This document shows, one piece after another, positions 1 through 7,130 of a stretch of DNA of 64,000 nt (position 1 is the first letter of the stretch; the number at the start of each line of letters is the position of its first letter). Both the position numbers and the translations under genes were made by a program. The stretch is from Candidatus Accumulibacter propinquus (GTDB lineage Bacteria > Pseudomonadota > Gammaproteobacteria > Burkholderiales > Rhodocyclaceae). The notes under the pieces are model-generated. The model did not search any database. It was not told the origin of the DNA and was given only the letters and a program-made list of their open reading frames with translations. Where the stretch lies: the NCBI GenBank assembly GCA_016714935.1, contig JADKBU010000006.1, forward strand, positions 1 to 64,000, given 5' to 3'.

Positions 1-3
1 TGC

Positions 4-19
4 CTAACGAATAAGGATA
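4..19 (+). repeat. 16-bp direct repeat, left copy
   Basis: The sequence CTAACGAATAAGGATA occurs here and again at 2995-3010. The right copy overlaps the stop codon of the hypothetical gene at 2433-3005. The left copy is preceded by GC, giving GCCTAAC, which fits the left core (RYYYAAC) of an integron attC site. Between the copies lie the IS91-type module and the AT-rich gene. Positions 20-293 contain nothing I recognise. Confidence 0.6.
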
Positions 20-293
20 GATCGTGCGCGAAGCCACGATCTGATCCGAGTGTTGGACGAGCCCGTGGGGGAGCCGACTGGGCCGCCTAAGAATATGTTT
101 TTGGGAAGTCTCCTGGCTGAACATTCAGCCCAGCTGGCGGGAGCTGAACCTGCTTCGAATGCCTGCCGTTGGGACAGACGATGCCCCATCTGGGCGGTGG
201 TGGGCGAAGAACCCGGATGGGCGCCGACTGGAGGCGAACCCGCATCTCAGCTTGCGGGCGCTGAAGTCCCGTGCCACTCCGGGAAGGTTCTCC

Positions 294-1411
294 CTACACG
301 ATCAGGGGTTCCCTTCCGGCCGCGATGGAGATGGGCAACTGCCCCGTAGACAGCGAAGGAATGCGCGTTCGCACGATCGCCATCACGGCCCCACAGCAGG
401 TGCACAGAATCGGCGCCCGTTAATCGACCCAGGCCAAAGGTCTGACCAGGAACGCACTTCCAGCAGCACGTGCAGCAAGGCGATCACGTGCTTGCGGTTG
501 GGGTGCAAAAGCCAAGTTGCGCGCCCGCCGGAAGCCCTTCGGCAAGACATGCTGCAGGACCAGCCACAGGAACTGAGCGCCGGACACGGTCCGCCGCTCC
601 TCCTCGTCGTCTTGGCGTTGCGATAGCGGAAGCTCACCTGCCCGTTGGCGCAGGCGACGATATCGTTCTCTGAATGACACCCCGATAAGATAGCGCCCCA
701 GATAGATGAGGGCCGACTCGCCGCTGCCCACCGACTTGCAATCCACCACCCACTCCTCGGGATAGCGAGCGGGAAGCGTCAGCCCGGCCGTTTCGATCGC
801 CGCCAGGATCTTCGCCGGAAGACCTTGGCCCAGGGCCTTATGGTTGAACAGATAGCCCCCTTTGGCCTCGCCTCGCGGCTTGGTTCGCCATTGCTTTTGC
901 TTACCCGTCGACCACTGCCGCCGGCATGGCGAGATGGACATGCAGGTGATAATCCAGCCGCCGCGTGTTCGTGTGCAGCACCGCAGTGGCACCCGGCGTC
1001 CCCCGCAGTTGTTTGTCGTTCTGGCTGAAGGTGCGCACCGTCTCCCAGCTACAACTCATAAGCAGATCATAGACGACGTTCTGGTGCGCCCAGGCCAACG
1101 TCCGGAATTCGGCGGGCAGGGTGAAGGTCAGCAGAAAGTACTCGGCGGGCACCTGCTTCTTCAACTGGCGTTCCAGCCATTGCTGACTCTCATGATGCTG
1201 GCGGTGCAGGCAGTGGCGGTGGCCGCAGGGAATGTGGCACCAGTTTCTGATGCTCACATGCCGTGCATTTGACCTGCATCATGGGGCTGGCGTGGGTGCG
1301 GCAATGTTTCATCGCCGCCAGGGCTCGACAGTGGTCGGGCGTGAGTCGATCCCGGTATTGCGCCAGGAAGTCCGCCTCGAAGGTGTCAATGACGGTAGCC
1401 AGGCGGATCAT
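294..1411 (-). pseudogene. IS91-family (Y2-type) transposase, frameshifted remnant
   Basis: Three frames must be joined to read the protein. The N-terminus (from the ATG at 1411) contains a Cys-rich zinc-binding start (KCTACEHQK). The middle (about 1257-900) has LTFTLPAEFRTLAW and LDYHLHVHLAMP, resembling the HxH region of IS91 transposases. The C-terminal part (about 900-294) has YLGRYL, SFRYRNAKT and FLHPNRKH-like segments and ends with CTCCGAVMAIVRTRIPSL before a TAG at 294. The total of about 370 codons is normal for the family, but several frame changes make it non-functional as sequenced. Its start overlaps the stop of the upstream recombinase (ATGA at 1408-1411), so the two genes were translationally coupled. 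The assignment rests on motifs; the exact IS name is unknown. Confidence 0.75.
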
Positions 1412-2269
1412 TTGACCTGCCCCCAGGTGATGGAGAAGCCATCCATCAGGCCGTTGATCCGTGCGATGGCGTGATGCTTGGTCTGGTCGGTCAGATGGGT
1501 ATGGCGAGCGGTGGTCAGAATCGAGTGATGGCCGAGGAATTTCTGCACCTCGATCAGATCGACGGCAGCCTCGATCAGGTGGGTCGCGTACGAATGGCGA
1601 AGGCTGTGGGGGTGATCTTTTTTAGCCCGCAGGCCTCGACTACCCGGTGCAAGGTGGTCTGTACGCCACCGGGGTCCATCGGCGTCGTGGCGGTCGCCGC
1701 GCCTTTCAGGCCGTCGTGGCGACTGGGAAAGAGCAGGACCGGGTTACGATGCACCTGCCAGAAGCGGCGCAGGAGTTGATGGGTCGCTTGCGGCAGCGGC
1801 ACCAGACGATCCTGGTTGCCCTTGGCGTCACGGATATGTACGCGCCCGCGTGCGCCATCGATATCGCCGACCTGCAGCCGCAGCCCTTCCCCGAGGCGCA
1901 GTCCGAGGCTATAGAGCGTGAAGAAGAACACGCGGTAGCTAAGCACACGCGTGTACGCTGACTTCTGGGCGGCTTGATCAGGCCGGGCATCGCCCAAGGC
2001 CGGCGCAGGACATGCTCGTAGTAAAACTTCAAGCCATACAGATCCAGCTTGACGGAACTCCCACGAGTGCGACGCCACCAGTTCGGTGAAGTAGTCCAGC
2101 AATTGCTGCTCCGGACAGTGCGTCAATCTGATGATCAAACCGCTCGCCGATCCGCCGGATGGCGCGCGAGTACGCCTCGATGGTCTTCGGTTGCAGCCCC
2201 TTGAGGGTCAGGTGTTGCAGATGCCGTGCGTGGTTTGCGATCAAACGTTGCTTCCGGTGATGTGCTCAT
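1408..2269 (-). pseudogene. Tyrosine recombinase (phage integrase family) linked to the IS91-type transposase, frameshifted
   Basis: The pieces read MSTSPEATFD near 2269, HLTLKGLQPKTIEAYSRAIR (SAM-like N-terminal domain, about 2220-2160), LRLGEGLRLQVGDID (catalytic Arg box, about 1900) and HSLRHSYATHLIE ... LGHHSILTTARHTHL (catalytic HxxR and the H of the LGHxx box; the nucleophile position normally occupied by Tyr follows). These lie in different frames, with breaks near 2240, 2110, 2060, 1960 and in a run of six T at 1618-1623. It ends TGGGGGCAGGTCAAATGA directly on the transposase ATG. Such recombinase + IS91 transposase pairs are a known arrangement. It is not an integron integrase: I see no IntI-specific extra domain. 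Confidence 0.75.
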
Positions 2270-2374
2270 CGTAACATGACCTCCAGTTTCGTCAGGGGAG
2301 AGTCCCTCGTTCGAGGGGTGAGGTCATATTCTGATGCGAGCGCATCGCCACCGGATCCTCCGCGCAGCGGCTTC

Positions 2375-2429
2375 GTCCAACCCTACGCTCAAGCGGGACT
2401 GCGCGAAGCCCCTTAGCTCCACGTTAGCC
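2375..2429 (+). other. attC-like recombination site (degenerate)
   Basis: The site begins with GTCCAAC (fits RYYYAAC) and ends with GTTAGCC, one base away from the GTTRRRY core, 55 bp in total, with an imperfect inverted interior (GCTCAAGCGGG against CCCCTTAGCT). The ATG of the next gene follows three bases later, as expected for a cassette junction. The identification is by pattern only. Confidence 0.5.
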
Positions 2430-2432
2430 ACC

Positions 2433-3005
2433 ATGAAAATCGTTGCCACATTACTCGTGATCGCATTAGCTGCCCCTTTCGCCCAGGCGTCAGAAACGCT
2501 ATGCAATAAGGGTGAAGTCAACTTTTTCTCATGCCAGACAAAGGCCAACGGAAAAGTAATTTCCATTTGCGGCAACATCGAAAACTTCGAAATCAATGAC
2601 GATAGCTGGCTCCAATATCGCTTTGGCAAGCCTCGTGCCGTGGAACTCGTTTATCCACACGAAAAAAACGAATCAATATCAAAATTTGAAGGAAACAACT
2701 TCAGTAAATACAACGTTATTGATCTTCGATTCATCAACAAAAAAACACTATATAGCGTCTCAATAGCGGGCCCCTACAACGGCGAGGAGGCCAATAAACG
2801 CTCGCGTTTCTCTGGCGGCATCTCCGTTGAAGTTGCCAAGTCCAAGCCAGTCAAGATTGATTGTGTCAATTCAACAGATGTTCGAAAGCATTATAGTCAA
2901 TTTGCTCGCCTAAACGAATCATTGCGCTACAAAAATGGCGAAACAGACATTTTTTTCATTTTTACAATCATGTCCCCAAATAGCTCAGTGGTGGCTAACG
3001 AATAA
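2433..3005 (+). CDS. Hypothetical secreted protein (cassette-like gene)
   Basis: 190 residues. The ATG at 2433 is chosen because it starts a clean signal peptide (MKIVATLLVIALAAPFAQA, cleavage expected after AQA). The mature part is small, polar and contains Cys pairs (LCNKGEVNFFSC, ISICG, IDCVN) that could form disulfides, so a periplasmic location is likely. I recognise no catalytic motif. Base composition is visibly AT-rich compared with the rest of the window, and the gene sits directly behind an attC-like site, both of which point to acquisition as a gene cassette. An upstream in-frame ATG at 2334 would add a non-signal leader reading through the attC-like site and is unlikely. Confidence 0.65.
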   Translation: MKIVATLLVIALAAPFAQASETLCNKGEVNFFSCQTKANGKVISICGNIENFEINDDSWLQYRFGKPRAVELVYPHEKNESISKFEGNNFSKYNVIDLRFINKKTLYSVSIAGPYNGEEANKRSRFSGGISVEVAKSKPVKIDCVNSTDVRKHYSQFARLNESLRYKNGETDIFFIFTIMSPNSSVVANE

Positions 3006-3010
3006 GGATA
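2995..3010 (+). repeat. 16-bp direct repeat, right copy
   Basis: Identical to positions 4-19. It includes the last two sense codons and the stop (TAA, 3003-3005) of the preceding gene. Confidence 0.6.
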
Positions 3011-3477
3011 TTTTGCCCTAATTTTAGCAAAAATATTTAATGTTCTTGTATTGAAAAGAATAATAAATATCAATGCTATAAAGTGATGCACATCACGTAG
3101 GAAATTCATTGGGAAATCCTCACCCTCGTTAAAACAATAGGGGCTATAAAAGGGGCTATAAAACGACTAAGAAAATAACACATGCATTACGTGATTCACT
3201 CAGAGTCAAAGCCAGATAGTGGCAGCGTAGTGCTTTCGAGCAACAATGATCCCAGGATTCTGTAGTAACAGAAATATATGTATATCCAGACTTTCAACGG
3301 AGGAACTTTGCTGGCACATGACTGGCTGCACCCATTGGAATTCTAAACCTGAACGGCTAGAAAAAGATACGCTTTTAAGTAACCTTAGCGGGCAATAGGG
3401 GTCACCCATTAGCCGGCCCGTGCCAAGCGTGCAAAGCAAGGCCTCGCGTTGCTATCGCGATACCGTTTTGAGAGAGC

Positions 3478-3667
3478 AAAAGGGGCCAGGCTCGAATTAC
3501 GCTACCGAATTACGACGTTCATATTTTCAGCAAGAACTACTCTTGCGACCCGGCAGACTCCGTTACCGGCTTTCTCGGAATTTAAATCGAGCCTTGCCCC
3601 TTTCCTAAATCGAGCCTGGCCCCTTTCCGCGTATGCCTTTCCGCGTAAACAGCCTGGCCCCTTTTCC
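3478..3667. repeat. Interspersed repeat family with core GGGGCCAGGCTCGA (four copies)
   Basis: The core with flanking A/T-rich ends occurs at 3478-3499 (+), 3583-3604 (-), 3606-3628 (-) and 3651-3667 (-, partial). Further copies lie at 4701-4722 and 6272-6293. The copies face each other in 3478-3667. It resembles a small palindromic or REP-like element; no associated transposase is seen here. Confidence 0.55.
3490..3533 (+). repeat. 44-bp exact direct repeat, copy 1
   Basis: The segment starting GCTCGAATTACGCTACCG and ending TTTTCAGCAA is identical to 6284-6327. Similarity continues weakly past the end (both have a CTCTTG about 10 bases further on). Each copy begins inside a copy of the GGGGCCAGGCTCGA family. 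Confidence 0.75.
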
Positions 3668-4074
3668 GCGTACACCCGCCAGTTACGCCGCCTGTATCAG
3701 GAACTCGGCGTGCGCGGCGCCATCGCCTTCATCCGGAATTCCTGCGCCGCCCCCTGGCTCGATCCTGCGCGGATGCGCGTGCTCCTCGCCGAACCGTTCC
3801 TGCTACAACTCGAATAACCTTGTCCGGGCCTGCCCAAGACCGCTTCCCAAGCACGGCGCTCTCAGCGCCGGGAAAGGCTCGCCTGGCGATCGTACCGGAG
3901 CTCCTACCACCTCTCAACACCCTCTTCACGGACCCCACACCACCCGCGCATCCAGCGCTCACTTGCCGCCAACACGCCGCAATCTGACCGCCACAGCGGC
4001 GAAAGCGCGGGTTTCCAGCAAACGCCTCCGATTCGGCACGGTCATGCGTCAGGGCTGGCCTCTTGATTGGCGCA

Positions 4075-4102
4075 TTGACGTGACGTACGGAAAAGCGTAC
4101 CG
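4075..4102 (+). promoter_or_regulatory. Putative yefM-yoeB promoter/operator
   Basis: TTGACG at 4075-4080 is a good -35, with a weak -10 (TACCGT, 4098-4103) 17 bp downstream. Two GTAC cores at 4085-4088 and 4097-4100 are exactly 12 bp apart centre to centre. Known YefM-YoeB operators have two palindromes with a GTAC-containing core at this spacing, so this is likely the autoregulatory operator overlapping the promoter. Confidence 0.5.
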
Positions 4103-4130
4103 TTATGGCTTCACCTGAAGGAGATCGAAC

Positions 4131-4373
4131 ATGGCTGCCCTTACCGCGAGCGAAGCCCGCGCCAACCTATACCGCCTTATCGACCAGACAGCCGAATCAC
4201 ATCAGCCTATCCATATTGCGGGAAAGAGGACGAGCGCGGTTCTCCTATCCACTGAAGACTGGGACGCCATTCAGGAAACACTCTACTTGCTCTCGATCCG
4301 TGGCATGCGCGAGTCTATCAAGGAGGGTATGGCCGAGCCTGTTGGCAAGAGTGCCAACAGGCTTAAGTGGTGA
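4131..4373 (+). CDS. yefM: YefM-type antitoxin (Phd/YefM family)
   Basis: 80 residues. The N-terminal LTASEARANLYRLIDQTAES is the typical dimerising DNA-binding fold of Phd/YefM antitoxins, followed by VLLSTEDWDAIQETLYLL, the family's second helix-strand element; the C-terminal tail would wrap the toxin. It neutralises YoeB and represses its own promoter. The ATG at 4131 is preceded by AAGGAG. The stop overlaps the yoeB start by 7 bases, the usual arrangement for this pair. Confidence 0.9.
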   Translation: MAALTASEARANLYRLIDQTAESHQPIHIAGKRTSAVLLSTEDWDAIQETLYLLSIRGMRESIKEGMAEPVGKSANRLKW

Positions 4374-4633
4374 GTTGGCAGGTCGTCTATTCGAAGCACG
4401 CACAGAAGGACGCCAAGAATCTGGCGGCTGCCGGCCTCAAGGACAAGGCGCTGGATCTGTTGGCGGTTCTCGCTGCGGACCCGTTTCAGAATCCGCCACC
4501 CTATGAAAAGCTCGTTGGTGACCTCGCCGGCGCCTACTCGCGACGCATCAACATTCAGCACCGTTTGGTCTACGAGGTCTTTGCCAAAGAGCGCATTGTC
4601 CGTGTCCTTCGCATGTGGTCGCACTACGAGTAG
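4367..4633 (+). CDS. yoeB: YoeB-type mRNA interferase toxin (Txe/YoeB family)
   Basis: 88 residues from GTG at 4367 (a second GTG follows at 4370). A ribosome-dependent endoribonuclease that cleaves mRNA in the A site. Visible family features are the N-terminal WQVVYSKHAQKDAKNL, the central PFQNPPPYEKLVGDLAG with the conserved Glu, SRRINIQHRLVYEV with the catalytic Arg, and the C-terminal WSHYE containing the catalytic His-Tyr. Full length and apparently intact. The cassette ends at a truncated attC-like site immediately after the stop codon. Confidence 0.92.
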   Translation: MVSWQVVYSKHAQKDAKNLAAAGLKDKALDLLAVLAADPFQNPPPYEKLVGDLAGAYSRRINIQHRLVYEVFAKERIVRVLRMWSHYE

Positions 4634-4635
4634 AG

Positions 4636-4722
4636 GCCCAACCCGGCGTTGCAGGGGGCGCTGCGCGATGAAGCCGCGCAGCGCCCCTGTGCTCAAGCAC
4701 AAAGGGGGCCAGGCTCGATTAA
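4636..4722 (+). other. Truncated attC-like site joined to an interspersed repeat copy
   Basis: GCCCAAC at 4636-4642 matches the attC left core. It is followed by a strong hairpin: 12-bp arms GGGGCGCTGCGC at 4655-4666 and its complement at 4676-4687. The expected right core (GTTRRRY) is missing; instead a copy of the GGGGCCAGGCTCGA repeat begins at 4701. The hairpin may also terminate yefM-yoeB transcription. Confidence 0.55.
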
Positions 4723-4770
4723 GGAGAGCAATAGGGGGCAGAATACGGCTTATGCAAAAGGACTGAATAC

Positions 4771-5250
4771 TTGAGACGCAAAATCTACGTCGAAACGTCT
4801 GTTATTAGCTACCTGACAGCACGCCCCAGCAAGAACGTTATCGAAGCAGATCATCAGCAGAGCACTTACATCTTCTGGGACCGGCGTAGCGAATTCGACG
4901 TGGTGGTGTCGGAACTTGTTGTCACTGAATGTGGCGCTGGCGATGCCTCAGCGGCGAACAAGCGGCTCGACGCGCTCTCGGCAATACCACTGCTAGACAT
5001 TACGGCCCGGAGCGTTGAACTGGCGAAAGGACTAGTTGCCGCGGGAATCGTCCCGGCCAGGGCAAGTGAGGATGCTTTGCATATTTCGATTGCCACAGTT
5101 CATTTCGTGGATTATTTGCTGACGTGGAATTTCCGGCATATTGCTAACCCTGAAATTCAGGCGCGTATCGCTGAACACTTCCAACAACAGGGCTTGTTAT
5201 TGCCTTTTATTTGCACACATGACGAACTCTTGGGAGACGAAAATGGCTGA
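4771..5250 (+). CDS. PIN-domain toxin (VapC-like ribonuclease)
   Basis: 159 residues from TTG at 4771 (reads MRRKIYVETSVISYL). The N-terminal YVETSVISYL carries the first acidic residue of PIN domains, VVVSELVVTE the conserved Glu region, and SEDALHISIATVHFVDYLLTWNFRHIAN the later Asp residues, including D in DYLLTWN. PIN toxins are Mg-dependent RNases that act on tRNA or rRNA. The gene overlaps the next small ORF by 8 bases, which is its probable antitoxin. No good Shine-Dalgarno is seen, so the TTG start is chosen by family length. Confidence 0.8.
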   Translation: MRRKIYVETSVISYLTARPSKNVIEADHQQSTYIFWDRRSEFDVVVSELVVTECGAGDASAANKRLDALSAIPLLDITARSVELAKGLVAAGIVPARASEDALHISIATVHFVDYLLTWNFRHIANPEIQARIAEHFQQQGLLLPFICTHDELLGDENG

Positions 5251-5455
5251 CAGCATCATTCACGAAGTACGTGCGATACGTGAGCAGCACGCAGAATGTT
5301 TTGACTTCGATCTCGACCGTATTTATGCCGATCTTCAGGCCCGCCAGATCAAGCACGCAGCCGAGGGGTGGACGATCATCCCCACTCCTGTCATCGCGCC
5401 AGCGGAGCCCAACTCGGCATTGCAGCGGACTCGCTTCGCTCACCGCAGAATTTGA
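5243..5455 (+). CDS. Small partner (probable antitoxin) of the PIN toxin
   Basis: 70 residues from ATG at 5243, preceded by GGGAGACG. The body reads ADSIIHEVRAIREQHAECFD and DLDRIYADLQARQ, a helical pattern I know from small ORFs beside PIN toxins, usually without an assigned domain. It starts inside the 3' end of the toxin gene, indicating coupling. The last 16 or so residues (SALQRTRFAHRRI) are encoded by the attC-like site that begins at 5407, so the C-terminus is probably accidental to cassette structure. Function is inferred from position only. Confidence 0.6.
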   Translation: MADSIIHEVRAIREQHAECFDFDLDRIYADLQARQIKHAAEGWTIIPTPVIAPAEPNSALQRTRFAHRRI

Positions 5456-5463
5456 CGTTATGC
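5407..5463 (+). other. attC-like recombination site upstream of the beta-lactamase gene
   Basis: Left core GCCCAAC at 5407-5413 (perfect RYYYAAC) and right core GTTATGC at 5457-5463 (one mismatch to GTTRRRY) are 57 bp apart, the minimal attC length. The interior (TGCAGCGGACTCGC ... GCTCACCGCAG) is an imperfect inverted repeat. A diverged copy of positions 5417-5454 is found at 7797-7834. Confidence 0.65.
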
Positions 5464-6248
5464 ATAAACAAATGAGTAAGTTCTTCATCGCTTTTTTAGC
5501 CTTTCTACTGTCGGTGCCAGCAGTCGCTGAAGACCAAGTGCTTGCGAAGCTCTTTGCCCAGCAAGGTATTGACGGGACTATAATAATTTCCTCGCTGCAC
5601 AGCGGAAAGACATTCACTTACAACAATCCCCGTGCAAGCCAGAAATTTTCGACTGCATCCACATTCAAGATACTCAATGCGCTTATATCGCTCGAAGAAA
5701 AGGCCATTTCTGGAAAAGACGATGTGCTGAAATGGGACGGGCATATTTACAATTTTCCTGATTGGAACCGTGACCAAACGCTGGAAAGTGCGTTCAAGGT
5801 TTCCTGTGTTTGGTGTTTTCAGGAGCTTGCTCGCCGGGTCGGCGCAGAGAAGTATCGAAGTTATTTACGCAAGTCTGTTTACGGAGAATTACGTGAGCCT
5901 TTTGAGGAAACAACATTCTGGCTTGATGGTTCGCTTCAAATCAGCGCAATCGAACAAGTTAGTTTCCTCAAGAAAGTTTATTTGCGTACTCTTCCATTCA
6001 GTTCTGCGTCCTACGAAACATTAAGACAAATAATGCTTGTGGAACAAACACCGGCTTTTACGATGCGGGCCAAGACAGGTTGGGCAGCGAGAGCAAAGCC
6101 GCAAGTTGGCTGGTATGTGGGCTATGTCGAAACTCCAAAGGATGTATGGTTCTTTGCCACGAATATTGAAGTCCGTGACGAAAAGGAATTGCCCTTACGC
6201 CAGAAGCTGACAAGAGAAGCATTGCAAGCAAAGGGAGTCATCGAATAA
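5460..6248 (+). CDS. Class D (OXA-type) beta-lactamase homologue
   Basis: 262 residues. Hydrolyses beta-lactams by a serine mechanism in the periplasm. A signal peptide (MSKFFIAFLAFLLSVPAVA) begins at the internal ATG 5472; ATG 5460 adds four residues and arises within the attC right core, so either start is possible. Family motifs in order: STFK (nucleophile Ser and carboxylated Lys), SCV in the place of SxV, FWLDGSLQISA with the conserved Trp, and KTG (RAKTGWAAR). The YGN motif reads YGE here, a change in a normally conserved active-site element. Length is normal. Position directly behind an attC-like site marks it as a cassette gene. Not a named clinical OXA that I can identify. Confidence 0.88.
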   Translation: MHKQMSKFFIAFLAFLLSVPAVAEDQVLAKLFAQQGIDGTIIISSLHSGKTFTYNNPRASQKFSTASTFKILNALISLEEKAISGKDDVLKWDGHIYNFPDWNRDQTLESAFKVSCVWCFQELARRVGAEKYRSYLRKSVYGELREPFEETTFWLDGSLQISAIEQVSFLKKVYLRTLPFSSASYETLRQIMLVEQTPAFTMRAKTGWAARAKPQVGWYVGYVETPKDVWFFATNIEVRDEKELPLRQKLTREALQAKGVIE

Positions 6249-6283
6249 TTAACAAAATTAACAAAAGTAACAAAAAGGTCCGG

Positions 6284-6327
6284 GCTCGAATTACGCTACC
6301 GAATTACGACGTTCATATTTTCAGCAA
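6284..6327 (+). repeat. 44-bp exact direct repeat, copy 2
   Basis: Identical to 3490-3533, beginning within a GGGGCCAGGCTCGA-family copy at 6272-6293. It lies in the 3' part of the beta-lactamase cassette, between the gene and the attC right end at 6452. Confidence 0.75.
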
Positions 6328-6404
6328 AGACTGCTCTTGTAGTAATAGTGGACAGACCACGCTTTTCAGACGCAAGGAGAGTCTTTGTTGATTCTGATTC
6401 CACT

Positions 6405-6458
6405 AGCGGAAGCATACAGCCGACGCGCTGCGCGCGAGGTTGATCTTGGTCGTTAGGC
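6405..6458 (+). other. attC-like right half
   Basis: GTTAGGC at 6452-6458 is a perfect right core (GTTRRRY), preceded by TTGATCTTGGTC and a GC-rich hairpin-prone stretch (CGCGCTGCGCGCG). The left core cannot be identified with certainty because repeat DNA has been inserted between it and the beta-lactamase gene. Confidence 0.5.
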
Positions 6459-6483
6459 GCATGGCGTCCCGAGGATAGTCCGA

Positions 6484-6720
6484 ATGCCCACTGTCTTGCG
6501 TGTCGGAGCGTATCGGTTTTTCTTCTACGCCAGTGATCGAGATGAGCCCGAGCATATCCACGTGGAGCGTGAAGACAGCATCGCCAGGTTCTGGCTCGAC
6601 CCGGTTCGTCTTCAAAGCAGTGGAGGCTTGTCACGAGTCGAAATCAGCCAAATTGAGAAGCTCGTCGAGAAGCATCAGTCTGAATTGATGGAGGCTTGGA
6701 ATGAGTATTTCCGCGATTGA
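6484..6720 (+). CDS. DUF4160 family protein
   Basis: 78 residues. The N-terminal MPTVLRVGAYRFFFYASD, the EPEHIHVER motif and the C-terminal LMEAWNEYF are characteristic of DUF4160. This family is regularly paired with DUF2442 and has been suggested to form toxin-antitoxin-like modules, but no biochemical role is certain. The gene starts 25 bp behind a perfect attC right core and overlaps the DUF2442 gene by 20 bases. Confidence 0.85.
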   Translation: MPTVLRVGAYRFFFYASDRDEPEHIHVEREDSIARFWLDPVRLQSSGGLSRVEISQIEKLVEKHQSELMEAWNEYFRD

Positions 6721-7015
6721 AATCGAGATTCCCCTCGCCCAAGCCGTGAGGGTCACTCAGGATTCTTTGCACGTCGATCTTGCTGACGGGCGGACGATCT
6801 CTGTTCCGCTCGCATGGTACCCGCGCCTGCTGCATGCCACGGCTGATGAACGAAAGAGCTGGCAGTTAATTGGAATGGGTCGAGGCATCCATTGGGAGGC
6901 TCTTGACGAAGACATTAGTGTGGAAGGTCTGTTGGCGGGAAGAGCCTCTGGAGAGAGTCAGACCTCGTTGAAGAAATGGTTGAACTCACGATCATCGGGC
7001 CTGACCGGCGCTTAG
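6701..7015 (+). CDS. DUF2442 family protein
   Basis: 104 residues. VRVTQDSLHVDLADGRTISV, PLAWYPRLLHAT and GRGIHWEALDEDISVEGLL follow the DUF2442 pattern (short beta-rich core with WYPRL and IHWE...DE..V..LL). It starts inside the end of the DUF4160 gene, so the two are translationally coupled. It probably acts with its partner; some family members carry DNA-binding extensions, but this one does not obviously do so. Confidence 0.85.
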   Translation: MSISAIEIEIPLAQAVRVTQDSLHVDLADGRTISVPLAWYPRLLHATADERKSWQLIGMGRGIHWEALDEDISVEGLLAGRASGESQTSLKKWLNSRSSGLTGA

Positions 7016-7087
7016 AGCGGACCGGCCGCAAGCGGCCTGAAAAAGCATCGCCGCTTTCGGCCGATCCGTTCAAGCTTGACGTTAAGC
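7016..7087 (+). other. attC-like site after the DUF4160/DUF2442 cassette
   Basis: Perfect right core GTTAAGC at 7081-7087, preceded by TTCAAGCTTGAC, a common attC right-arm sequence. The interior contains paired blocks (GCCGCAAGCGGCC and CGCCGCTTTCGGCC). The left core next to the stop codon at 7015 is degenerate (CGCTTAG). Confidence 0.6.
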
Positions 7088-7130
7088 CGCCCGGCGCACC
7101 AAGATCGCTGATATCAAGAAGGAAAATATC

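Larger units (their letters stand above)
3006..4062. other. Non-coding accessory stretch with repeat copies and a possible gene fragment
   Basis: The first 200 bases are very AT-rich and hold no gene. From 3478 onward, copies of an interspersed repeat appear (listed separately). The + frame around 3670-3817, whose reading contains QLRRLYQELGVRGAIAFIRN and ends in LLAEPFLLQLE before TAA at 3815, looks like real protein sequence and may be the 3' end of a truncated gene, but I cannot name its family. 3820-4062 shows nothing convincing. Confidence 0.4.

Noticed and set aside
1408..2269. Integron integrase (intI) for the cassette array
   Set aside because: The recombinase is joined by a 4-base overlap to an IS91-type transposase, and I find no IntI-specific insertion between the catalytic boxes. 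It belongs to the IS module.
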